Made by a program: the position numbers and the translations under genes. Shown piece after piece: positions 1-5,054 of a stretch of 5,054 nucleotides of DNA. The notes beneath the pieces are model-generated. The model saw only the letters and a list, made by a program, of their open reading frames with translations, did not search any database and was not told the origin of the DNA. How positions within the stretch are numbered: position 1 is the first letter of the stretch; every line of letters starts with the position of its first letter. Origin of the DNA: Prosthecobacter sp. (lineage in GTDB: Bacteria > Verrucomicrobiota > Verrucomicrobiia > Verrucomicrobiales > Verrucomicrobiaceae); NCBI GenBank assembly GCA_020216965.1, contig JAIWOJ010000218.1, forward strand, positions 1 to 5,054. The letters are read 5' to 3'.

Positions 1-1052
1 TAATCTCCCAGCTACGCACGGCAGAGGAGACTGAGCCAAATCTTGTCCGTGACACCGAGTTCCTCATCGGCAGCCTGGATGACCGTGGCTTCCTCAATAC
101 CCCGGTGGAGGAGCTCAGCCTGCAGCACGGCATCCCGCTTGAGCGCCTGCAAAAAGCCAAAAACCTGCTCACCACCTTTGACCCCGTCGGCGTCGGTGCC
201 GATGATCTCCGCGAGTGCCTCCTGATCCAGCTAGAGCGCCTGGGGAAACGTCAAAGCCTGGCCTACCGCCTGGTGGACATGCACCTCGATGACCTCGCGA
301 ACAAACGCTACCCCGTGCTCTCACGAAAGCTCGGCGTGCCCATGGAGCAGATCTCCCGCGCGGCAGACTTCATCAGCACCCTCGACCCCCGCCCGGCCTC
401 CCGCTTCGCTGCCAGCGCGAACAATTACGTCACCCCAGACATCATCGTGGAACGTCAGGGCAGTGAGTGGGTGCCGGTCATGAACAATGACGAACTACCC
501 CATCTGCGCCTGAGCAATGCCTACAAAGACATGCTCAGCCAACCTGAAAGCAACGCGGAGGTGCGCAACTACATCCGGGACAAGCTGCGCAGCGGTAAAT
601 TCCTCATCCGCAGCATCCAGCAACGCCAGCAGACGATCTACAAGATCGCCGTGCAGATCCTAGCCCATCAGCGTGAATTTTTGGAAAAAGGCACCGGCTT
701 CCTGCGCCCGCTCAACATGGCCCAAGTGGCCGAAGAAGTCGGCGTGCACGAAACCACCGTCAGCCGTGCCATCGCCGGCAAATACATGGCCACGCCACAC
801 GGCGTCTTTGAGCTAAAATTCTTCTTCAGCCACGGCGTAAAGACCGATTCAGGCGAGGACCTCAGCAACACCAGCGTCAAAAACGCTATCGCCGACTTGA
901 TCAAAAACGAGCCCAAGGCCAAGCCCCTCAGCGATGACAAGCTGGCAAAAATCCTCGACCAACAAGGCATCAAGGTCGCCCGCCGCACCGTCGCCAAATA
1001 CCGCGAAGCCCTCGGCATCCTGCCCAGCCACCTGCGCAAGTCTTTCTCCTGA
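1..1052 (+). CDS. rpoN: RNA polymerase sigma-54 factor, 5'-truncated by the window edge
   Basis: Sigma-54 directs core RNA polymerase to -24/-12 promoters and depends on AAA+ enhancer-binding activators for open-complex formation. The reading frame is open from base 3, so the true start lies upstream; 349 residues are visible of a family that usually has about 450-500. The GTG at 105 is only an internal valine codon. The first visible residues contain FLIGSLDDRGFL, a core-binding-domain motif of the family. The helix-turn-helix region follows (about 709-834), with MAQVAEEVGVHETTVSRAI and then GKYMATPHGVFELKFFFS, which is nearly the family consensus. The diagnostic RpoN box ARRTVAKYRE, which reads the -24 element, is intact at 978-1007. 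The protein ends in LGILPSHLRKSFS. Region I (Gln-rich, activator-responsive) is outside the window. No frameshift or missing key motif is seen. The next gene starts 53 bases downstream on the same strand, so co-transcription is possible but not shown. Confidence 0.97.
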   Translation, partial: ISQLRTAEETEPNLVRDTEFLIGSLDDRGFLNTPVEELSLQHGIPLERLQKAKNLLTTFDPVGVGADDLRECLLIQLERLGKRQSLAYRLVDMHLDDLANKRYPVLSRKLGVPMEQISRAADFISTLDPRPASRFAASANNYVTPDIIVERQGSEWVPVMNNDELPHLRLSNAYKDMLSQPESNAEVRNYIRDKLRSGKFLIRSIQQRQQTIYKIAVQILAHQREFLEKGTGFLRPLNMAQVAEEVGVHETTVSRAIAGKYMATPHGVFELKFFFSHGVKTDSGEDLSNTSVKNAIADLIKNEPKAKPLSDDKLAKILDQQGIKVARRTVAKYREALGILPSHLRKSFS

Positions 1053-1105
1053 GCCCTCGCAGCACGTCCGCGCGTAACCTCGCCACCTCCTCTGCCGCGC
1101 CCGCC

Positions 1106-2269
1106 ATGCTCCGCCTCGCCCTCAAGATGCTTTTTGGCGATACTGCCAAATTTCTCATGCTCGTGGCCGGGCTCGTCTTTGCCACCTTCCTCATGGCCCA
1201 GCAGAGCGCCGTTTTCTGCGGCCTGATGAGCTGGACCACCGCCACCCTGAAAAACGTGCCCGCCCCCATCTGGGTCGTCGAGGGCAAGGTGGAGCAAGTC
1301 AACGAAACCAACCCCCTGCTCGATACCGACGTGGCCCGCGTGCGTAGCGTGGACAGCGTCGCCTGGGCCGCCCCCATCTACTCCGGCATCCTCCGTGTCC
1401 GCCTGGAGAACGGGAACTTCAAAATCATCCAGCTCATGGGCATCGACGCCACCACCTTCGCCGGTGCCCCCGCGAAGCTGAAAGAAGGCCGCATCGAGGA
1501 TCTGCGCCTCCCACACGCCGTCATCATCGATGACCTCGCCGTGAAACGGCTGGCCAAAGACCGCAGCACCCCCGTGAAGCTCGGCGACACCTTCGAGATC
1601 AACGACCAGGAAGCCCGCGTCGTCGGCATCGCCGACACCGTCCAGTCCTTCACCGGCGGTCCCTACGTCTGGACCACCTACGAGCGTGCCCTGCAATACG
1701 CCCCCGCCCAGCGCAAGATGCTCTCCGCCGTCATCGCCGCACCGCGCCCCGGCATCAGCGAGGCACAGTGCGCTGCCGACATCCGGCGGGAGACACGCCT
1801 AGCCGCCTTCCTAAATCGCGGCTTCCAGTTCGGCGCGGATGATGACTTCAACACCTCCACCGTCTGGTGGTATGTGCGCAACACCGGCATCCCCTTTTCC
1901 TTCGGTATCACCGTCGCCATCGGCTTCATCGTCGGCATCGCCATCTCCTGTCAGACCTTTTACAGCTTTGTCCTTGAGCACATGCGCCATCTTGGCGCGC
2001 TGAAGGCCATGGGCACCTCCACCTGGACGCTCTGCCTCATGCTCCTCACCCAGGCCTTCACTGTCGGCTTTATTGGCTACGGCATCGGCCTCTTCTTCAC
2101 CGCACGCTTCGCCTTCCCCGCCCTGAAAAACGAGCAGCCCCCCTTCTACATGCCCGAGATCGTGCCGCCTGCCGTCCTCGGCGTCATCCTCCTCATCTGC
2201 GGCCTCTCCGCCCTCCTCGGCATCTGGCGCGTCGCCCGGCTAGAGCCCGCCATGGTCTTCCGCGGGTGA
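1106..2269 (+). CDS. FtsX/MacB-type ABC exporter permease
   Basis: This is a 387-residue inner-membrane permease of the FtsX-like (MacB/DevC) family, which normally pairs with an ATPase and often a membrane-fusion protein to move substrates out of the inner membrane or periplasm. One hydrophobic segment lies at about residues 16-34 (FLMLVAGLVFATFLM), followed by QQSAVFCGLM, a motif I associate with DevC-like permeases. Residues about 40-260 form a large extracytoplasmic domain (VDSVAWAAPIYSGILRVRL, later GRIEDLRLPHAVIIDD). Three more membrane segments follow at about 265-290, 308-333 and 352-373. The cytoplasmic turn EHMRHLGALKAMGTSTWTL is the typical FtsX-like loop, and the end ARLEPAMVFRG is also typical. 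I chose ATG 1106 because MLRLALKMLFGDTAKF matches the usual family N-terminus; no Shine-Dalgarno sequence is visible before it. No ATPase gene is present here, so the partner must lie elsewhere. The substrate cannot be inferred. Confidence 0.9.
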   Translation: MLRLALKMLFGDTAKFLMLVAGLVFATFLMAQQSAVFCGLMSWTTATLKNVPAPIWVVEGKVEQVNETNPLLDTDVARVRSVDSVAWAAPIYSGILRVRLENGNFKIIQLMGIDATTFAGAPAKLKEGRIEDLRLPHAVIIDDLAVKRLAKDRSTPVKLGDTFEINDQEARVVGIADTVQSFTGGPYVWTTYERALQYAPAQRKMLSAVIAAPRPGISEAQCAADIRRETRLAAFLNRGFQFGADDDFNTSTVWWYVRNTGIPFSFGITVAIGFIVGIAISCQTFYSFVLEHMRHLGALKAMGTSTWTLCLMLLTQAFTVGFIGYGIGLFFTARFAFPALKNEQPPFYMPEIVPPAVLGVILLICGLSALLGIWRVARLEPAMVFRG

Positions 2270-2308
2270 GGCGGCGGATTGGGGCGCATGGATTAACCCG
2301 GATTCTGC

Positions 2309-2346
2309 TTTTCTAGGTAACAGGGGCATTCCTGCCCCTGAGAAAA
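2309..2346. terminator. Hairpin between convergent genes, possible bidirectional terminator
   Basis: CAGGGGCA (2321-2328) and TGCCCCTG (2333-2340) form a perfect 8-bp GC-rich stem around the loop TTCC. An outer pair, TTTTCT (2309-2314) and AGAAAA (2341-2346), can add a second stem segment across a 6-base bulge. It sits between the permease stop and the end of the - strand locus, where a shared terminator would be expected. Neither strand has a proper U-tract directly after the stem, so it is not a canonical intrinsic terminator. It could instead be a dispersed palindromic repeat. Confidence 0.4.
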
Positions 2347-2354
2347 ACGGTAGG

Positions 2355-2398
2355 CGGAGTCAAGATGGGGCGTCAAGAGGCTGGGCGCGGCCTGGACT
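2355..2398 (-). pseudogene. Remnant of a Hint-domain start after kinase copy 2
   Basis: Directly after the TAG stop of kinase copy 2, and in the same frame, the sequence reads SPGRAQPLDAPS and then TGA. The matching place after kinase copy 1 reads GRAQLLDAPVLT. Fifteen bases are identical between the two sites (2380-2394 and 3456-3470, GCTGGGCGCGGCCTG on the + strand). Restoring one missing base after 2370 turns the remnant into GRAQPLDAPILTP, a clean Hint N-terminal block. Similarity stops after this point. It is best read as a truncated second copy of the kinase-Hint junction. Confidence 0.6.
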
Positions 2399-3085
2399 CT
2401 ACGTTTGGCGCATGGCCTCGATCTGCCGCCGCAGAGGCGTGTCTGGCGGTGGCAGGTAGCCCCATGATTCCGCCATCTCCGCCGTGGCAAAGCGGGCGGT
2501 GAGGTCGATGGGAAGGATGTATCCGTCCGGCGTTTGGATGAAATTGGACCGCTTGGTGTCTCCAATGACGAGGCCGTCAGCAGGGCGATACCAAATGAGG
2601 GTGTCCACACGCTCAAATTTCAGCACGTCCCGCAGAAAAGCGGTGATGGCGGGCTGCTCTGGCAAGGTGCCTGCCACTTTCGGCTGGGAGATGATGAGGG
2701 ATGGCTGGTCCCCCTCCATGATGCCTTCCAAACGGATGCCATCCTGAAAGACCTCGTTCAAAAGGACCATCCTCTCCAGGTATTGCGCCGGGGTGGCGCT
2801 GCCCAGGGATGAAGTTGGCTCGCCGTAGCTGTTGCGGCGGGTCACAATGGTCAAGCCAGCCGCGCCGGGGTGGGTGATTTTGAAGACCCTGTCCGGCCCT
2901 TCCTTGGAGTTGTAAATAACATGCTCGCCTCCACGGTCGCGTTCATCAGCGAGGCGGGAAACATCAAAGCGCGGCTGCGTGCGGTTCCAACTTACCAGCC
3001 GTAGGAACTGCTCAAAACTGGTGGCCCCTCGATTTTCAACCTCATTTCCCGGTTGCGGCGCATTTGATGGTCCGCTTCCACCGGG
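2399..3085 (-). pseudogene. Kinase-like domain of polyvalent-protein type, copy 2 (no own start)
   Basis: The conserved part begins at GGEHVIY (2932-2921), a glycine-rich start, followed by RVFKITHPG with a beta-3-type lysine at 2881-2879. Further on come IWYRPADGLVIGDTKRSNF and ILPIDL. The D-x-x-x-x-N spacing (Asp 2560-2558, Asn 2545-2543) and the later Asp (2506-2504) match the catalytic loop and DFG-type metal ligands of protein kinases. This fits the Ser/Thr/Tyr kinase-like family found in polyvalent proteins of phages and conjugative elements. The domain is homologous to copy 1 upstream. The frame is open from 3085 (after a TGA at 3088-3086), but it has no ATG, GTG or TTG before TTG 2854, which lies inside the fold. 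It must therefore have been reached from another frame, probably the one starting at ATG 3180 (MHSPASQAELLKQIQEAQDQ), by a shift somewhere in about 2995-3085. The end is TAG 2401-2399. A gene caller may report only 2399-2854. The kinase assignment rests on motifs alone. Confidence 0.6.
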
Positions 3086-3603
3086 TCATTGAGCACCCAT
3101 TTCCTGCGGGCGCGGCCCATCTGGTCCTGTGCTTCCTGGATTTGCTTCAGGAGTTCGGCTTGGGAGGCTGGCGAGTGCATGGAGGGCTGGGGTAAAGGTG
3201 AGGGATTCCGGGCTGAAAACCACAGAAGTAAGCTGCTGTCTGGTGGTGGTGTCAAGATAACAACTGGTTGGATATGATCCGTGGCGCGCACGGTGCGGCC
3301 ATCGGCGAGGGTGATCTTGAACACCTGCTTGCGCCCCTGTGGGTAAATGCCGGTGACGGTGGAGGTTTGGCCGTCGATGCTGGCGAGCGCGCCGCCGATG
3401 GTGAGGGAGCCGATGGGGCGGTAGCCGTCCAGGGTCAGGACGGGCGCGTCGAGGAGCTGGGCGCGGCCTGTCGGGGTTTCCAGGTTTGGCTGCCACTCTG
3501 CATCAGGTTCGGGCAGGATTTGCGAGACGCCTTTGGGGACGGTTGTCACCACAAGGTCTATGGGCACGATGACGCCGGAGCCTGCGGCCTTGCGGAAGTT
3601 GCG
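2992..3603 (-). pseudogene. Kinase copy 1 C-terminal part fused to an N-terminal Hint domain
   Basis: This frame continues kinase copy 1 after a one-base shift near 3601. It opens with NFRKAAGSGVIVPIDLVVTT (Asn 3600-3598 and the metal-binding Asp of PIDL), which aligns with NFIQTPDGYILPIDLTARF of copy 2. About 28 residues later a Hint-type (Hedgehog/intein) module starts at GRAQLLDAPVLTLDGYRPIG (from 3468) and continues with SLTIGGALASIDGQTSTVTG, IYPQGRKQVFKITLADGRTV and RATDHIQPVV (to about 3250). The YPQG turn and DGRTV followed by an H-containing block B are typical of phage-associated Hint domains. The usual N-terminal Cys nucleophile is absent, and block B has T-x-H instead of T-x-x-H. 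No C-terminal HN motif or second Hint half follows. Instead come a proline-rich stretch and MHSPASQAELLKQIQEAQDQ (ATG 3180), which may be the N-terminus of kinase copy 2. The frame stops at 2994-2992. The upstream methionine-like start at 3648 is out of frame with the kinase and is not credible. Confidence 0.6.
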
Positions 3604-4242
3604 CGGGTGGGCTCGGTGATGAGGATGCCGTCGCGCTGGCGGTACCATGTCACGTCCGCAACTTCGGGGATGGCGACACTGGCGGGGTCCACCTTGCTGA
3701 AGCCGTGGGCTTCCATGAAGGCGGTCACATCGTTAGCGGTGGGCGGGTCGGCGTCGTCCTGCTCAATGTAAGGCTGCGCCACGGCCATTTGAGGCTCGGC
3801 AGTGTTGGTGCCTGTGCGGCCCTGGTAGGTGGTGGGTAGGCCGAAGATGTCTGTCAGGACGGCCCATCGGCGGAGGTATTCGGAGGGCAGCGCGCCGCGC
3901 AGGGTGAGGCGCGGGCGGTTCTGGAAGGTGCGTTGGTCAAGCAAGTTCACCTCGTCCAGGGTGCGGCCATAAAAGCCTGGAAGGGTGTGTTTGAGGACGG
4001 CGGTTTTGCTTTCGACTTCAAAGACAGTGTGCTCTCCTCCAACAAAGGCTGGAGAGTCGCTTGGAGGCGGCGCGGCTTCCGGCTCTTGTGCCAGCGCGGC
4101 TAGCTGGCTTTGACGGGCGTCTGGGAGCTTGCTTTGCGATTTTGGGCCAAAATAGACTGGCGCATCCGCGCCGCTGAGACGCGCGGCTGATTCAAGCAAA
4201 GCGCGAACATTTTTTTGGATCGGTGATGATCTGGGTTTTCAT
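3558..4242 (-). pseudogene. Kinase-like domain of polyvalent-protein type, copy 1 (frameshifted at both ends)
   Basis: This is a second kinase-like domain upstream of copy 2. The likely start is ATG 4242 (MKTQIITDPK), followed by a run of seven A on the - strand (4216-4210). Removing one A joins it to the long frame NVRALLESAARLSGADAPVY. Without that, the long frame could start only at TTG 4199. A short Pro-rich linker leads to GGEHTVFEV (4040-4029) and AVLKHTLPGFYG, with a beta-3-type Lys at 3992-3990. YLRRWAVLTDIFGLPTTYQG and MAVAQPYIEQDD come next, then DVTWYRQRDGILITEPTRA. Here the frame breaks; the domain continues one base out of phase at 3600 as NFRKAAGSGVIVPIDL. Past 3601 this frame is noncoding tail (TSARPQAPASSCP). 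In the repaired sequence the catalytic-loop Asp is replaced by Glu (GAG 3614-3612; E-P-T-R-A-N against D-T-K-R-S-N in copy 2), so this copy may have lost phosphotransfer activity even before the frameshift. Confidence 0.6.
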
Positions 4243-5054
4243 GTGCGGGAAGTGTGGATGCCGCGCCCCTGCTGTCAATGCTCAAACTGGTTGATGACGG
4301 TCGGATAGGTGGTTCTGGCGCGAAGCTGTAGCGGATGTCGCCGGTCTCGGCGGAGTAGGTGCCGGTGTTGGCGGTGGCGGATTTGATTTTGGTACTAGAA
4401 AAAACAGCAAAGGTCGTTGCTATTTCTGCGCGTGAAGGGTTGATACCTGGATCAACCACACGGCTAACAATCATACCGTCATGCCCCTGTTCGTGGGCTC
4501 GGTCGGCTTTTTTTCCCATTTGGCGGAAAAATTCGCCATTCATGTCTATGACCTTCGGATTCTTGATATTCAAGAACGTCTCTACTATGCGAGAAGACGT
4601 TCTCTGAGGAATTGGAGCGTTGTAAATCTTTTTGGCAACTTGGAGAACAAACTTAGGGCTTGATGGTTCTTTGCCGCCGTTGCGGTTCATAAAAACTGCC
4701 CCACCTAGGCTGGCCCCATTAGGGAAATGCACCTGGAGTTGTGCCCCAGACTTTAATCTTCCTTTCGGGGTGAGCACTTCAGGAGGCAATTTATCGGCGT
4801 CAATTTGCTCTTGTGTTAGAACAATTGGCTTGGCTCCGCGTCCTGGATAAACCAGGACTCTGACTTCATCTGGAAGTGGCAGCTCTTCAACTTCAATACC
4901 TTCCTCCTTCCATTCCCCTGCATTTTTGGCAAAAATTCCAGCCGCATAACCTTGAGCAATGCTTTTTTTCGATGAAAACCAGTGAGTGCCTTCTGAATAA
5001 TTTCCGCGTGAATCGTCCCATGCCATGTCTTCATACCAATCTGGGTTTTGAGTG
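4100..5054 (-). CDS. ADP-ribosyltransferase-like (ART-PolyVal type) protein, 5' end outside the window
   Basis: The frame is open to the window edge: before the ATG at 5026-5024 it reads TQNPDWYED, so that ATG is probably internal. GTHWFSSKKSIAQGYAAGIF matches the F(F/W)S..xx.A..YA motif of ADP-ribosyltransferase-fold proteins. Later come HEQGHDGMIVSRVVDPG, TTFAVFSSTKIKSA and the tail SATANTGTYSAETGDIRYS, which is the characteristic end of ART domains in polyvalent proteins. Such proteins are thought to be delivered or expressed by phages and conjugative elements to modify host targets. No substrate can be inferred, and the N-terminal part is missing. The last roughly 60 residues (after SFAPEPP, below about 4300) overlap the start of kinase copy 1 in another frame and look non-natural. 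An alternative end in a neighbouring frame, TYPTVINQFEH with TGA 4277-4275, lies 33 bases before ATG 4242 and may be the original terminus. Codon use before 4382 is clearly AT-richer than after it. Confidence 0.7.
   Translation of the reverse strand, partial: TQNPDWYEDMAWDDSRGNYSEGTHWFSSKKSIAQGYAAGIFAKNAGEWKEEGIEVEELPLPDEVRVLVYPGRGAKPIVLTQEQIDADKLPPEVLTPKGRLKSGAQLQVHFPNGASLGGAVFMNRNGGKEPSSPKFVLQVAKKIYNAPIPQRTSSRIVETFLNIKNPKVIDMNGEFFRQMGKKADRAHEQGHDGMIVSRVVDPGINPSRAEIATTFAVFSSTKIKSATANTGTYSAETGDIRYSFAPEPPIRPSSTSLSIDSRGAASTLPAHENPDHHRSKKMFALCLNQPRVSAARMRQSILAQNRKASSQTPVKAS
4210..4216 (-). other. A7 homopolymer at the frame junction of kinase copy 1
   Basis: Seven consecutive A (T on the + strand) lie ten codons after ATG 4242. 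In the ATG frame they encode DPKK and then CSRFA and a stop; with one A fewer the frame reads DPKNVRALLESAARL. The site could be an indel mutation, a sequencing error or a transcriptional-slippage site. The needed shift is +1 (or loss of one A), not the -1 expected for a classical A-AAA-AAN slippery heptamer. Confidence 0.5.

Noticed and set aside
1053..1105. Promoter or ribosome-binding site between rpoN and the permease
   Set aside because: The 53 bases are C-rich, with no -24/-12, -35/-10 or purine-rich Shine-Dalgarno match.
668..1696. 342-codon open frame on the - strand across rpoN and the permease
   Set aside because: It is antisense to two clearly recognised genes. The product is Gly/Asp/His-rich low-complexity sequence of the kind produced by the complement of GC-rich codons, with no family motif.
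2484..2812. Two overlapping + strand open frames opposite kinase copy 2
   Set aside because: They are antisense to the catalytic-motif region and show no recognisable motif or start context.
3226..3255. Perfect TTGACA on the - strand (3255-3250) before ATG 3180, as a possible promoter
   Set aside because: At 17-18 bases spacing there is no convincing -10 element (best CTTACT, three matches), and the hexamer lies inside coding-like CCA repeats.
3268..3771. 167-codon open frame on the + strand opposite the kinase-Hint region
   Set aside because: Its composition (Gly/Ala/Asp repeats) is that of a shadow frame. The opposite strand carries recognisable Hint and kinase motifs over the same bases.
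4205..4220. Programmed -1 ribosomal frameshift at A7
   Set aside because: The frame change needed is +1 or loss of one A, and I see no clear downstream stimulatory structure. It is kept only as an indel or slippage candidate.
1..5054. CRISPR array, tRNA, rRNA or insertion-sequence ends
   Set aside because: I saw no regularly spaced repeats, cloverleaf-like sequence, transposase motifs or terminal inverted repeats. The only notable direct repeat is the 15-base kinase-Hint junction.

Overview
The window looks like a high-GC bacterial chromosome segment. It holds two intact housekeeping-type genes on the + strand (1-2269), facing a decayed accessory locus on the - strand (about 2355-5054). The organism is probably a Gram-negative from the Planctomycetes-Verrucomicrobia group (Verrucomicrobia such as Prosthecobacter is my best guess). 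I base that on protein style, GC-ending codons, the near absence of Shine-Dalgarno sequences and the type of - strand proteins. No marker gene confirms it.

The + strand starts inside rpoN. The core-binding part, the helix-turn-helix and the RpoN box of sigma-54 are all visible; the N-terminal activator-interaction region lies upstream of the window. After 53 bases comes a complete FtsX/MacB-type ABC-exporter permease with no ATPase or membrane-fusion partner in view. A 129-base convergent gap follows, with a strong 8-bp hairpin.

The - strand, read from 5054 down, holds: (1) the end of an ADP-ribosyltransferase-like (ART-PolyVal type) protein that enters from outside the window and ends in the signature tail SATANTGTYSAETGDIRYS; (2) a kinase-like domain (copy 1) broken by single-base frameshifts; (3) fused to it, the N-terminal half of a Hint (Hedgehog/intein) domain; (4) a second, divergent kinase-like domain (copy 2) with an intact Asp/Asn/Asp catalytic set but no start codon of its own; and (5) just past the copy 2 stop, a short remnant of the same Hint start. 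The locus therefore reads as ART, then kinase-Hint, then kinase-(Hint remnant). It is a repeated two-domain module of the kind found in polyvalent proteins of phages and conjugative elements, now full of frameshifts.

The most interesting points are four. The kinase-Hint unit is repeated. Copy 1 appears to have Glu in place of the catalytic Asp. Codon usage changes abruptly inside the ART gene exactly at its conserved tail (around 4382), which suggests a swapped N-terminal cassette. The - strand genes carry several single-base lesions, while the two + strand genes show none.
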